NCBI RefSeq assembly: GCF_036323735.1
Contig: NW_026947410.1
Span: 310,001-374,000, forward strand
Direction: 5' to 3'
Origin: Rattus norvegicus
Lineage: Eukaryota; Chordata; Mammalia; Rodentia; Muridae
DNA: 64,000 nucleotides
Positions 21,765-35,319 of this stretch are shown here, piece after piece (the first letter of the stretch is position 1; each line of letters opens with the position of its first letter). The position numbers and the translations under genes were made by a program. Below the pieces are notes generated by a model. The model saw only the letters and a program-made list of their open reading frames with translations, ran no database searches and was not told where the DNA came from.

Positions 21765-22837
21765 ATGGCGAGAGGCAAGCGCAGAAACCCAAGCAACAGA
21801 AACCAAGACTACATGCCATCATCGGAGCCCAATTCTCCCACCAAAACAAACATAGAATATCCAAACACACCAGAAAAGGAAGATCTAGTTTCAAAATCAT
21901 ATTTGATCATGATGCTGGAGGACTTCAAGAAAGACATGAACACACTTAGGGAAACACAGGAAAACATTAATAAACAAGTAGAAGCCTACAGAGAGGAATC
22001 TCAAAAATCCCTGAAAGAATTCCCGGAAAACACAATCAAACAGTTGAAGGAATTAAAAATGGAAATAGAAGCAATCAAGAAAGAACACATGGAAACAACC
22101 CTGGATATAGAAAACCAAAAGAAGAGACAAGGAGCTGTAGATACAAGCTTCACCAACAGAATACAAGAGATGGAAGAGAGAATCTCAGGAGCAGAAGATT
22201 CCATAGAAATCATTGACTCAACTGTCAAAGATAATGTAATCGGAAAAAGCTACTGGTCCAAAACATACAGGAAATCCAGGACTCAATGAGAAGATCAAAC
22301 CTAAGGATAATAGGTATAGAAGAGAGTGAAGACTCCCAGCTCAAAGGACCAGTAAATATCTTCAACAAAATCATAGAAGAAAACTTCCCTAACATAAAAA
22401 AAGAGATACCCATAGACATACAAGAAGCCTACAGAACTTCAAATAGATTGGACCAGAAAAGAAACACCTCCCGTCACATAATTGTCAAAACACCAAACGC
22501 ACAAAATAAAGAAAGGATATGAAAAGCAGTAAGGGAAAAAGGTCAAGTAACATATAAAGGGAGACCTATCAGAATCACAACAGACTTCTCGCCAGAAACT
22601 ATGAAGGCCAGAAGATCCTGGACTGATGTCATACAGACCCTAAGAGAACACAAATGCCAGCCCATGTTACTGTATCCAGCAAAACTCTCAATTAACATTG
22701 ATGGAGAAACCAAGATATTCCATGACAAAACCAAATTTACACAATATCTTTCTACAAATCCAGCACTACAAAGGATAATAAAAGGTAAAGCCCAACATAA
22801 GAAGGCAAGCTATACCCTAGAAGAAGCAAGAAACTAA
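21765..22837 (+). pseudogene. L1 ORF1 (nucleic-acid chaperone), two lesions
   Basis: L1 ORF1 encodes the trimeric RNA-binding chaperone of the retrotransposition particle. The start has the basic N-terminus 'ARGKRRNPSNRN'. A long Glu/Lys-rich helical (coiled-coil) segment follows, then the RNA-binding part beginning around 'RRSNLRIIGIEE' and the C-terminal domain with 'ARRSWTDVIQTLREH'. Compared with the second L1, one base is missing near 22236 ('gtaatcgg' against 'gtaaagcgg'), so the zero frame ends near 22286. A TGA at 22520-22522 replaces the leucine codon seen in the other copy. Reading resumes in that frame to the natural TAA at 22837. Confidence 0.9.
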
Positions 22838-22896
22838 TCGTCTTGGCAACAAAACAAAGAGAATGAAAGCACACAAACATAACCTCACATCCAAAT

Positions 22897-25800
22897 ATGA
22901 ATATAAAGGGAAACAATAATCACTATTCCTTAATATCTCTCAATATCAATGGCCTCAACTCCCCAATAAAAAGACATAGATTAACAAACTGGATACGCAA
23001 CGAGGACCCTGCATTCTGCTGCCTACAGGAAACACACCTCAGAGACAAAGACAGACACTACCTCAGAGTGAAAGGCTGGAAAACAAATTTCCAAGGAAAT
23101 GGTCAGAAGAAGCAAGCTGGAGTAGTCATTCTAATATCAAATAAAATCAATTTCCAACTAAAAGTCATCAAAAAAGATAAGGAAGGACACTTCATATTCA
23201 TCAAAGGAAAAATCCACAAGATGAACTCTCAATCCTAAATATCTATGCCCCAAATACATGGGCACCTACATACGTAAAAGAAACCTTACTAAAGCTCAAA
23301 ACACACATTGCACCTCACACAATAATAGTGGGAGATTTCAACACCCCACTCTCATCAATGGACAGATCATGGAAACAGAAATTAAACAGTGATGTCGACA
23401 GACTAAGAGAAGTCATGAGCCAAATGGACTTAACAGATATTTATAGAACATTCTATCCTAAAGCAAAAGGATATACCTTCTTCTCAGATCCTCATGGCAC
23501 TTTCTCCAAAATTGACCATATAATTGGTCAAAAAACGGGCCTCAACAGGTACAGAAAGATAGAAATAATCCCATGCGTGCTATCGGACCACCACGGCCTA
23601 AAACTGGTCTTCAATAACAATAAGGGAAGAATGCCCACATATACGTGGAAATTGAACAATGCTCTACTCAATGATAACCTGGTCAAGGAAGAAATAAAGA
23701 AAGAAATTAAAAACTTTTTAGAATTTAATGAAAATGAAGGTACAACATACCCAAACTTATGGGACACAATGAAAGCTGTGCTAAGAGGAAAACTCATAGC
23801 GCTGAGTGCCTGCAGAAAGAACCAGGAAAGAGCATATGTCAGCAGCTTGACAGCACACCTAAAAGCTCTAGAACAAAAAGAAGCAAATACACCCAGGAGG
23901 AGTAGAAGGCAGGAAATAATCGAACTCAGAGCTGAAATCAACCAAGTAGAAACAAAAAGGACCATAGAAAGAATCAACAGAAACAAAAGTTGGTTCTTTG
24001 AGAAAATCAACAAGATAGATAAACCCTTAGCCAGACTAACGAGAGGACACAGAGAGTGCGTCCAAATTAACAACATCAGAAATGAAAAGGGAGACATAAC
24101 TACAGATTCAGAGGAAATTCAAAAAATCATCAGATCTTACTATAAAAACCTATATTCAACAAAATTTGAAAATCTTCAGGAAATGGACAATTTCCTAGAC
24201 AGATACCAGGTATCGAAGTTAAATCAGGAACAGATAAACCAGTTAAGCAACCCCATAACTCCTAAGGAAATAGAAGCAGTCATTAAAGGTCTCCCAACCA
24301 AAAAGAGCCCAAGTCCAGACGGGTTTAGTGCAGAATTCTATCAAACCTTCATAGAAGACCTCATACCAATATTATCCAAACTATTCCACAAAATTGAAAC
24401 AGATGGAGCCCTACCGAATTCCTTCTACGAAGCCACAATTACTCTTATACCTAAACCACACAAAGACACAACAAAGAAAGAGAACTTCAGACCAATTTCC
24501 CTTATGAATATCGACACAAAAATACTCAATAAAATTCTGGCAAACCGAATTCAAGAGCACATCAAAACAATCATCCACCATGATCAAGTAGGCTTCATCC
24601 CAGGCATGCAGGGATGGTTTAATATATGGAAAACCATCAACGTGATCCATTATATAAACAAACTGAAAGAACAGAACCACATGATCATTTCATTAGATGC
24701 TGAGAAAGCATTTGACAAAATTCAACACCCCTTCATGATAAAAGTCCTGGAAAGAATAGGAATTCATGGCCCATACCTAAACATAGTAAAAGCCATATAC
24801 AGCAAACCAGTTGCTAACATTAAACTAAATGGAGGGAAACTTGAAGCAATCCCACTAAAATCAGGGACTAGACAAGGCTGCCCACTCTCTCCCTACTTAT
24901 TCAATATAGTTATTTTAGTTCTAGCCAGAGCAATCAGACAACAAAAGGAGATCAAGGGGATGCAGATCGGAAAAGAAGAGGTCAAAATATCACTATTTGC
25001 AGATGACATGATAGTATATTTAAGTGATCCCAAAAGTTCCACCAGAGAAATACTAAAGCTGATAAACAACTTCAGCAAAGTGGCTGGGTATAAAATTAAC
25101 TCAAATAAATCAGTTGCCTTCCTCTATACAAAAGAGAAACAAGCCGAGAAAGAAATTAGGGAAACGACACCCTTCATAATAGACAAAAATAATATAAAGT
25201 ACCTCGGTGTGACTTTAACAAAGCAAGTAAAAGATCTGTACAATAAGAACTTCAAGACACTGAGGAAAGAAATTGAAGAAGACCTCAGAAGATGGAAAGA
25301 TCTCCCATGCTCATGGATTGGCAGGATTAATATAGTAAAAATGGCCATTTTACCAAAAGCAATCTACAGATTCAATGCAATCCCCATCAAAATACCAATC
25401 CAATTCTTCAAAGAGTTAGACAGAACTATTTGCAAATTCATCTGGAATAACAAAAAACCCAGGATAGCTAAAGCTATCCTCAACAATAAAAGGACTTCAG
25501 GGGGAATCACTATCCCTGAACTCAAGCAGTATTACAGAGCAATAGTGATAAAAACTGCATGGTATTGGTACAGAGACAGACAGATAGACCAATGGAATAT
25601 AATTGAAGACCCAGAAATGAACCCACACACCTATGGTCACTTGATTTTTGACAAAGGAGCCAAAACCATCCAATGGAAAAAAGATAGCATTTTCAGCAAA
25701 TGGTGCTTGTTCAACTGGAGGGCAATATGTAGAAGAATGCAGATCGATACATGCTTATCACCCTGTACAAAGCTTAAGTCCAAGTGGATAAAGAACCTCC

Positions 25801-26699
25801 ACATCAAACCAGACACACTCAAACTAATAGAAGAAAAACTAGGGAAGCATCTGGAACACATGGGCACTGGAAAAAATTTCCTGAACAAAACACCAATGGC
25901 TTATGCTCTAAGAGCAAGAATCGACAAATGGGATCTCATAAAACTGCAAAGCTTCTGTAAGGCAAAGGACACTGTGGTTAGGACAAAACGGCAACCAACA
26001 GATTGGGAAAAGATCTTTACCAATCCTACAACAGATAGAGGCCTTATATCCAAAATATACAAAGAACTCAAGAAGTTAGACCGCAGGGAAACAAATAACC
26101 CTATTAAAAAATGGGGTTCAGAGCTAAACAAAGAATTCACAGCTGAGGAATGCCGAATGGCTGAGAAACACCTAAAGAAATGTTCAACATCTTTAGTCAT
26201 AAGGGAAATGCAAATCAAAACAACCCTGAGATTTCACCTCACACCAGTGCGATTGGCTAAGATCAAAAACTCAGGTGACAGCAGATGCTGGCGAGGATGT
26301 GGAGAAAGAGGAACACTCCTCCATTGTTGGTGGGATTGCAGACTGGTAAAACCATTCTGGAAATCAGTCTGGAGGTTCCTCAGAAAATTGGACATTGAAC
26401 TGCCTGAGGATCCATCTATACCACTCTTGGGCATATAACCAAAAGATGCCCCAACATATAAAAAAGACACATGCTCTATTATGTTCATCGCAGCCTTATT
26501 TATAATAGGCAGAAGCTGGAAAGAGCCCAGATGCCCTTCAACAGAGGAATGGATACAGAAAATGTGGTACATCTACACAATGGAATATTACTCAGCTATC
26601 AAAAACAACGAGTTTATGAAATTCGTAGGCAAATGGTTGGAACTGGAAAATATCATCCTGCCCAATCACAGAAAGACATACATGGTATGTACTCATTGA
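22897..26699 (+). pseudogene. L1 ORF2 (endonuclease-reverse transcriptase), two lesions
   Basis: ORF2 of L1 makes the apurinic-type endonuclease and reverse transcriptase used for target-primed reverse transcription. Seen here: the N-terminal endonuclease start ('SLISLNINGLNSPIK', 'CCLQETHL'), then 'GDFNTPLS' and 'LSDHHGLK'. The RT palm has FADD at 24996-25007, and the C-terminal Cys-rich segment has 'CWRGCGERG' near 26285. A one-base deletion near 23216 (in the 'accacaagatg' region) shifts the endonuclease frame; the rest, from before 23328, is open for more than 1000 codons. A TAA at 26436-26438 replaces the tyrosine codon of the other copy, and the same frame continues to 26699. Catalytic RT residues are preserved. 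Confidence 0.92.
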
Positions 26700-27438
26700 T
26701 AAGTGGCTATTAGTCCAAATGCTTGAATTATCCTAGATCCCTGGAACAAACGAAGGTCAAGACTGATGATCAAAATGTGAATGCTTCACTCCTTCTTTAA
26801 ATGAGGAAAAAGAATACCATTGGGAGGGAAGGGAGAGGCAATGATTAAAAAAGAGACTGAAGGAACACCCAGTCAGTACCTGCCCCACATGTGGCCCATC
26901 CATGTACAGTCACTCAGTTAGACAAGATGGATGAAGCAAAGAAGTGCAGACCGACAGGAGCAGGATGTATATCGCTCCTGAGAGACACAGCCAGAATACA
27001 GCAAATACAGAGGCGAATGCCAGCAGCAAACCACTGAACTGAGAATAGGTCCCCTATTGAAGGAATCAGAGAATGAACTGGAAGAGCTTGAAGGGGCTCG
27101 AGACCCCAAAAGTACAACAATGCCAAGCAACCAGAGCTTCCAGGGACTAAGCCACTACCTAAAGACTATACATGGACTGACCCTGGACTCTGACCCCATA
27201 GGTAGCAATGAATATCCTAGTAAGAGCACCAGTGGAAGGGGAAGCCCTGGGTCCTGCTAAGACTGAACCCCCAGTGAACTAGACTGTGGGGAGGAGGGTG
27301 GCAATGAGGGGAGGGTTGGGAGTGGAACACCCATAAGGAAGAGGAGGGGGGAGGTGGTTGTTTTCCCGGAAACCGGGAAAGGGAATAACACTCGAAATGT
27401 ATATAAGAAATACTCAAGTTAATAAAAAAGAAAAAAAT
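26700..27438 (+). other. L1 #1 3' UTR and A-rich tail
   Basis: Non-coding 3' end. It has a G-rich purine tract ('gaggagggtggcaatgaggg', 'gaggaggggggaggtgg') followed by 'gaatactcg'-like terminal sequence and an A-rich tail including AATAAA at 27421-27426. The G-rich tract is a known feature of rodent L1 3' UTRs. Confidence 0.85.
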
Positions 27439-28024
27439 AATGTAATTGTGAGATTGCATGAAATTTGGGCCCTGCTGAATTTCAGTGGAAATGTATCAAT
27501 GCACATTTATTGAATCCAGGTGTGAAATTATATGTTTATGCATATTTGTCTATGTAAAAGTTTTTAATTCTGTAATTGCTATGCACTTCTCATGGTTTAA
27601 TAGATGTTGATGGCTCCAAGCTTCTCCCTAGCCTGTCAAGCAAAAAGCATAAGGACAAAATGGAAAAGGCTCCAGCAAGTAATCTTCTACTTTATCTCCT
27701 GCTGTTTCAGAATGAGGTGGTAAGTGCCAGAGACTGCAGTTTCTGGTCTCAGAAGGCAGACCAGTTACACTAGCACAGCATAGTGACTTGGACATAGATA
27801 AGTAAATCAGGTACAGAAACTTAGTAACTTAAACTTAGATAAGTAAACTTATTATTATACAGCAACCCAAAATATCTTGTTAGACAAAATCTTACCACAT
27901 ATTTCGTAAGACAAAGTCTTACCCTCAGCTAACACCCTTCATCCTCAGCTTCTTCAAGAAGAACGAACAGGAGAAAGAAGATCAATCTTAGGGCTGGCCC
28001 ATGGCAAGGAGGTATATTATTTGT
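27439..28024. other. Unassigned spacer between two L1 elements
   Basis: No gene recognised. 27880-28010 has paired 'gacaaaatcttacc' and 'gacaaagtcttaccctcagc' phrases that look repeat-derived, but I cannot name the family. Confidence 0.4.
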
Positions 28025-28451
28025 TTTAGGATGAAAGGTAGTATTGGTATTTGTTAAAAATATTTGGTTCATACCTTGTTAGTTTCTCTGTGTCCTTGCT
28101 TAGTTTCTCTTTCCATGATCTGTGCATTTATGACAGTGTGGTATTGTATATGGAATTATGTATGCTTTGAGCTTAGTAAAGTTTAATTGATGAATGAGTA
28201 TGCCCTTCATTTTGTAGCATAATTATTCAGTATTGATTTTTTCTTGGTATATTTTTCATTTGATGAGTATGAAATGTCCTTCATTACCATTTTTCATAAC
28301 TTTTCCTTGAAAGTCTCTTTCATTTGATATTAGAGTGGTTACGCCAGGTTCTTTCTTGGGAACATTGGCTGGAAAATTTTTTTCCCACCTTTCATTCTGA
28401 ACATATATTTGTCTTTGTCATTGGATTGTGTTGTTTAAGCAGCAAAATGCT

Positions 28452-28551
<100 letters not shown>

Positions 28552-28689
28552 TTATGTAGAATTGAGTCCTTTGGTGTTTTGTTTTATTTGGGACCAATAT
28601 TTGCTTTTTTCTGTTAATTTTTTTGTTAGATATCAAATTATGTTTCTGTGGCTATCTTCTTTAACTCTTTAGTGTTTTTTCAAAGTAGA

Positions 28690-29767
28690 TTATTTTCTTG
28701 CTTTGTGTGGGGGTGTAGTTTCCCTCCTTGTTCTGGAACATTAGATCTATTATCTTTTGAAGGACTGGATTTGTGGAAATATATTTTCTAAATTTGCTAT
28801 TGTGTGGCATATCTTGATATCTCCATCTATGTTGTTAAGAGTTTTTATGGTAGCATGGGTTGACATTTTTGTTCTTTTAGAATCTGTGTGATATATGCCC
28901 AGGATCTGTGTCTTTTATGAAGTCTGGTGGAATTCTGATAGGTTTGCCTTTTTATGTTAGTCGACCTTTTTGCCTTACTGCTTTTAATATTTTTTCTTTG
29001 ATTTGTGGACTTTATACTTTGACTATTATATGATGGGAGAAAATTCTTTTCTGGTCTAATTTTTTGGAGTACTATTTACTTCTCATATATTGTCTCTTTC
29101 TTTAGGTTAGGGAACATTTGTAGTATAATTTTGTTGAAGATATTTACTGGCCCTTCAAAGTGGGAGTCTTCATTCTCTTCTATACCTATAATCCTTAGGT
29201 TTTATCGACTCCTTTTGTCTGAGATTTCTGGGATGTTTTGGGTTAGGAGTTTTTGTGTTTTGCATTTTTTGACAGTAGTGTCAATGTTTTCTATGGTACA
29301 TTCTGTCTCTGATAATCTTTTCATCTTATATGTTCTGTTGTTTGATGCTTGCATTCTTGAATCCTAATTTCTTCCCCAGGTTTTCCATATCCATAGTGAC
29401 TCTTTTTGTGTGTTTTTGTTGTTGTTGTTGTTGCTGTTTAAATATTTTTTTTCGTGATGGGTTGTTCAATTCCTCCACCTGTTTGATTATGGTCTCCTGT
29501 AATTCTTTAAGGGAGTTTTGTGTTTCCTCTACAAGGGCTTCTATCTCTTTACATCTGTTGTCCTGTATTTCTTTGATGGAGTTATTTATGTCTTTCTTAA
29601 AATCCTTTAACATCATCATGTTAAGTGATTTGAAGTACAAACATTTTTTTTTCTTTTCTGTTCTGTTGAGGGTATCCTAGCCTTGCGTTGGTGTGAGAAC
29701 TGAGTTCTGATTATGTCATGTAGCCTTGGTTTATGTTGCTTAGGCTATTATACTTCCCTCTTGCCAT
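28690..29767 (-). pseudogene. L1 ORF1 remnant (L1 #3)
   Basis: Minus-strand ORF1 with a start codon at 29767-29765. The longest open piece is 29640-29326, matching the Glu/Lys-rich coiled-coil part ('DFKKDINNSIKEI', 'SLKELQETIIKQV'), with a glutamine run (29408-29440 region) from a CAA/GTT microsatellite. Multiple stops and shifts; non-functional. Confidence 0.75.
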
Positions 29768-30225
29768 CTCGTTATCTCTGGGGTTAGCTGGTTTTACTGT
29801 CTCTGACAATGGATTGATCCTCCTGTAAGCCTGTGTGTCAGCACTCCATGGAGACTAGGTCGTTCCTGAAGCATCTTGTGTACCAAAGCTGTGGAACAGG
29901 TTCAGCTACAAGGAATAGATAGAAATCAAAAGTATCCTGTAGCAGACTGCCCCTCTCTTCCTGGGTTCTGAGGACTCTGAGAAGTGGTAGTCTCTAATGT
30001 GATCTTGAGTGTGTCAGTACTCCTGGAAATCCAGCCATTTCCTGGTGGTGTCTGGGCACAGAGAGGTGAGGTACAGGTTCAGCTATGGAAACATAGCTTT
30101 GGGTCCTCTTGATTTTTAATCTTTCACTGGAACAGCTCACAAATGAAATTTGACTCTGTGACCAGTGAGCCCCTAGGAATGATCATCCCTTTGTATCTTC
30201 AGAGACTGGACAACACATGAGTGGC

Positions 30226-31741
30226 GCCTGACATTTTTACATGGGCGCTATGAATTAAAATAAGGTATCATATTCTTACATGTCAAATGTATTCCTAACT
30301 GAGATAATTGCTCAGTCAACAAAGCATTGCTGTTGAATATGAAATAGACTATCGTTGAAAAATAAAATGTTTAGACAATGTCATCTAGGTAATTGAATTT
30401 TAATATATTTATCAACTCACTTAAATACTTCATGATGGTTTAACCAACGCATGGAATGCATATTCATTAAAACGAAGAAAAGCATAAAGTTTATTTTTAC
30501 AACTTTCTGAATCATGGAATAAATAATAAGTCTCCATTAATGTACCGGGATCCATAATAGTGGTATAGATTATGAATGAATAAAAAGTATTATGAGCTTT
30601 CTTTTATAAAAATTGCATAAAGATATAAGAAAAAAGAAAGAAGTGAATGCATAAATCAGTGTGTTGCAGGTGATTGTATGCACATAATTCAAGAATCTAT
30701 TTTAGAAATAAGTTCATTGAGACTGTCCTAAGAAAGTGACAGTTAAGTTAAATAAGATGAAAAATAATTGAACTATATTTCGGGCAATATTACAATAAAT
30801 ATAAGGTCAATAAAAGGAAAAAGAGCTTGACATATACAAAAAGTAAATGTGAAAGAAGGTTGTATAGATTAAGTGATGGAAGAGAGGACGAAATAAATCT
30901 GAAGCTTAGGCAAATAAAGCATATGGGCTTACCGAAACAATATAAGAGATATAAATTTTTATTTATGGAAAATATCTTAGAAATAATTGAATAGTTTTAA
31001 ATAAGTTTGTTTAACTCAGTATGTATATAGGAAGGGACTCTGGTTACTTATGTATTATGAAATGATACCGAGCATGATTTGAAGGCTGTTTTTGAAGTTT
31101 AACTGGAAGTAGTGTCAGTGATAATGAAAAAGAGTCATATCAGAGAGCTATGTTGGAAATTGATGTTTTTGGTAGAAGAATGAGGGTGGGGAGGGCAGGA
31201 GTCAAATAAAGCTAATGTCTTTTTTCTGAGCAAATGAAAAGGTGTTGGGATTATTTACTCTGATTTGAAATATTTCATGATAAGTGGGTTTAGGAGAATT
31301 TTAAAGGAATTTATTTTAGATCGATTTACTTCAAGATGCTTGAAAGAACCTGTAACTCACTAGACATTTCTACTTACTGTACATGGTTTTGTGATTTAAG
31401 CCATTACTCAGAGCATTATTAGCTGTTATATAAGAAAAAACTTAATTCAATATCTGTATTTATTAAGTTATATCTGGGAGTTCTTATTTAATATAGAGCA
31501 AACCTATGATTATACTACATGTTTATTTAGTATATTCAGCAAATTATTTGCCCATTTACTTACTACAAACATTTTAGATTGCAATTAGAATTTAATCCAA
31601 GTTTATGGGGGTTGACACGGCTGTTTGATTAGTATTTAATAGCTCATGAATGTGAATTTCACAGAAAGAAGTCATTTGCTCAGTTTTTGTAAATTTACAG
31701 ACCCTAGAAGAGAAAAAAAATATGTAATAAATTCTAGCTCT
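30226..31741. other. Unassigned AT-rich sequence
   Basis: No gene, RNA or repeat recognised by eye in about 1.5 kb. Confidence 0.45.
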
Positions 31742-31751
31742 TCTAGTTTTT

Positions 31752-31847
31752 TTTTTTTTTTTTTTTTTTTTGGAGCTGGGGACCGAACCCAGGGCCTTGC
31801 GCTTCCTAAGCAAGCGCTGTACTACTGAGCTAAATCACCAACCCCTC
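31752..31847 (-). mobile_element. ID SINE (reverse)
   Basis: Poly-T, then 'ggagctggggaccgaaccca' and 'gccttgcgcttcctaagcaa', ending 'ctaaatcaccaacccc': a full ID element in reverse, close to the rat consensus. Target duplication 'tctagtttt' at 31742-31750 and 31848-31856. Confidence 0.95.
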
Positions 31848-31856
31848 TAGTTTTCA

Positions 31857-34535
31857 TATTTAGTATTTTAGTGTGTTATGCAGAAATTCTGAATCCAGAT
31901 GATTTTAACTATAATATCCAGTACTATTAAACATATGCACAGCATTTTCCAACTATGAATAGTATATGCTTTCTGAAAATTTTCATTAAAAGAGCCAGAA
32001 ATTCTTCATGACTTCTACCGAACATGGACATTGGGAACAGAGTAAACCGCAAATAAGAAAATGCAGAAAGTGATTGACACACGCAAATTCTTGGTTTTAA
32101 ATTTAACAATCGTGATAATTATCGGATAGAGCTTTGAAAATAGAGTCAATGACAGGATGAAAAATACTGAAGAAGAGTATTTAAATTAAATTTTTACTAA
32201 ATAAAAGAAAACAGTGGATCTGAAGGTAAGCTACATTTAACAAATTGACCCTGATCTTCTGCCACTATTTATTTAATGCTTTGGTTTTTGTTCTTATATT
32301 ATGTTTAGAAACATATCAATGATTCTCATTATTCTTAAATAAATGATATGCAGTTCAGCTGATTAAATATTCCACATTATCTTAATGTTCTTCTGTATCA
32401 TTAGATATTAAAATTATAGAGATTATTTTGACTAGAATAAAATTTATTGTTTCCTTATCATATGAGAGAAGCAATTATTTACAGAGAATGGATACCTGAT
32501 ATTTTCTAAATACTGTCAATAGAGGTTTAAACCATATATATTAGCTCAATCATTTATACCTCCAAATGGAAGTCATTAAATGTTACTACACATATAGTAC
32601 GTAAAGGAAGTGATATATAGGGATAAAACCAACACCTATGCTGCCACAATCATCTATTATCCCCATGATGAAAGCCAATCCTAGGAAGAGAAGATGGTAC
32701 AGACACAGTGAAGGATAAATCAGCTTCATTCAAAATGAGGATTGAGCTGAAAAGGGATTTGAACTAAGAATAGTTAATAATAATATAAATAAGGTTAATG
32801 TTATGAGACCTGGTTTACCTGATATGGTTGCCTTATCCCTTTAACTTGGGCAGTCACATTTCTGCTCCGTGGAATGAGACGTCTCCACCTTCTCTGCCCT
32901 CACATATTTCAGTTTGTCACATGGTCCTCAGGACATCCTTATACATGGGGAGGTATTTTTCTTCTTGGAAATACAAAATGCTCATATTTCCTGACTTCGG
33001 AGACAGGGTTAAAAGGAAATGGGAAGTGAGTTACATACATACCACAACTCTTCTGTATTATTCCCTAAATGGGGGTTTTTCGAGGATGGGATACTTGAGG
33101 TGAGCAGAAAGGAAAGATGCTGCTTTATTTGAAATATTTTCTTACCTCATTCTGTGCCCCTGTAAAGGGCCCAGCCTTATCTCTCAGGCGTGGCCATGTT
33201 CCTGTCACTGCTCCCCTCCCTATTTCTTGCAGCTCTTAATTCTAGTTCCTGCTTGCCACTCTAGGTTTCATCTTGACCAGATTCAGCTCATTTTCCTGTG
33301 ATCCTGCTCTGAAACATACACAAGTTTTTTTTTCTTTTGTTTCATTTTGAATCGTTTAATGTTTATGTTGGCTTTTGTTTTACCTCTTTTATGGAAGCCT
33401 TAGAGGAGAATCATTCAGGGATGTCTGTTTTGATTGGAATGAGAAAATAAAGAAAAAATCCCTTTTTAAATTTACAAGACATTTTCATATCTAAGTTTTT
33501 CACTAACATTTCCCACCATGCTAGTTTATCTCCCTGTCTTGTCCTGAGTTCTTTCCTCTCATTGCTACTTGGATACTGCCTCGTAGGACTTACTGCAGAA
33601 CCATGAATGCTGGCATACACGAGGAAGGAGTTGATTCTTCACCACTTTTCTAACCCTTTTTTAGATGTATCTTCCTTCTCTCTTGAGCTATTTGAATTAA
33701 TTTGGATTACTGTACTCAATTGTATAGTACTATAGTGCTTGTGCCTTGAAAATATCTGTTATTATTGTCTTGTCATAGTTCTACAGCTCAGGGTTGGGCC
33801 TAGTTACATTTTGGAACATTATTCCAAGAAGTTTGTGAACTTGAAAAAAACCTAGGCAGCAGCTATCAATACTTTCAGATGGTACTTTAATACATGAGGG
33901 CTTAAAACCTTTAATAAATCATGGAAAAAGCAGTATGAGATTCCTGTTTCTGTAAAGTACTTGAAATACAAAAAGGGAAAAAGACCATGCCCCACTCACT
34001 TTTGTCTTCACGTAGGGTGCACAAATGTGACTTTAGTTTTGATGCCTTTTCTGGTTAGAACATAAAATTGTTTGTGGTAGTTTGCGGTAATGGTTTGCTT
34101 CTATTAGTTTACGCTTTTGTGATTTTTTTTTGTCTTCATTATTCCCATTAGGGCCATGCTTCCCCATTTTGTATAGATAAAAGGTGGATTCAGTCCAGCT
34201 ATTATTGTCCTGGGGAACAACCCACAATTTTGGGAACAAATGTCCACAATTATGTAGTTGACTATGGTTTGAAATCCTTCCTTGCCATCACTTTCTTGCA
34301 GCAACATAATTCTGTACTATCTCTTCAATAATTGACAACCCTATAATCCCATTATATATCTGTGTGTAGGGGGAAATGGGATTCTTTAAATTTTCTGTGT
34401 TATGTGGTTTTATTCTTCCATAAATTATTTCCCACAGCCACAGAGCACAGCACACTACCGCGCATTATTGAATGCTGGGATAATTGGGGAAGGGTAGTTT
34501 GAAATACATCACTGTTCTTTGTGTCAGAAATTTTT
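31857..34535. other. Unassigned AT-rich sequence
   Basis: About 2.7 kb without recognisable gene or repeat. Short open frames (for example 32828-33103) have no family match that I recognise. Confidence 0.4.
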
Positions 34536-34536
34536 T

Positions 34537-34630
34537 TTCTTTTTTTTTTTTTTTTTCGGAGCTGGGGACCGAATCCAGGGCCTTGCGCATGGTAGGCAAG
34601 CACTCTACCACTGAGCTAAATCCCTAACCC
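34537..34630 (-). mobile_element. ID SINE (reverse)
   Basis: Poly-T, 'cggagctggggaccgaatcc', 'gcaagcactctaccactgag', ending 'taacccc'. Flanks 'cagaaattttt' (left) and 'cagagattctt' (from 34631) form an imperfect target duplication. Confidence 0.93.
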
Positions 34631-34639
34631 CAGAGATTC

Positions 34640-35318
34640 TTATTTTTAATAAGTAATCCATCCTATAGAAATAGCTAATTAACTCTTGTATTCTCCTTCA
34701 TATATGGGTGCTGCTGTGAATAAATTCCATTTTTCCATTGATAAACAAAAATAAAATCCCATAAAGGCACGAAAATACATAAAGAGGGAAAAGTATCCAC
34801 AAAGAAAATGCATTTAAAATGGAGAAAAATATAAACAAAATGAGATCAAAATTTATAGCCAGAAATTATGAAATTAAAAATTTCATTATAAAACTACAAA
34901 TTCGTAAGGTTAGATAATACAAATATATATTCATGCAAAGAGGAAAACATTAAATGCAATGTATGCACAAAGAGTTAACTCAAAATGTATTATATAAACC
35001 AAGATTGGAATGGAGCACTCACTGTTTCTGCTGTAGAGGCAAAAATGGAAGGACTACCACTAGGTTTACCCCAGGTTTATTGCATAGTGACAAATTTTCA
35101 AGAAAGGTGATGTTTCAAAAATAACTCACAAATAAATCATTGATAATTTAAACAAATACAAAAATAATAAAATATAGAAGAGCAACCCTAGCCAATGGTG
35201 ATCTGATAGGATGCATAGGATTACTTCGATATTCTGGTATTTTTTGAGGCCTGTTATGTGAATGAGTTTATGGTCAAATTTGGAGAAGTTAAAATGAGGT
35301 GAAGAGGAAAAGGTATAT
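34640..35318. other. Unassigned AT-rich sequence
   Basis: A-rich sequence without recognisable gene or repeat. Confidence 0.4.
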
Positions 35319-35319
35319 T

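Larger units (their letters stand above)
20598..27438 (+). mobile_element. Rat-type LINE-1, near full length (L1 #1)
   Basis: A complete-looking L1 of about 6.84 kb. It has a GC-rich 5' UTR of one and a part monomers, ORF1, a short spacer, ORF2, a 3' UTR with a G-rich stretch near 27290-27360, and an A-rich end at 27423-27438. Homology to the second unit in the 5' UTR begins at about 20598. Relative to the second L1 at 49329-55486 it is better preserved: ORF1 has one frameshift and one stop, and ORF2 one frameshift and one stop. It cannot retrotranspose autonomously as it stands. I found no convincing target-site duplication. Confidence 0.95.

Noticed and set aside
20560..27445. Possible target-site duplication of L1 #1
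   Set aside because: Flanks near 20585-20597 and 27430-27445 are both A/T-rich but do not match convincingly.
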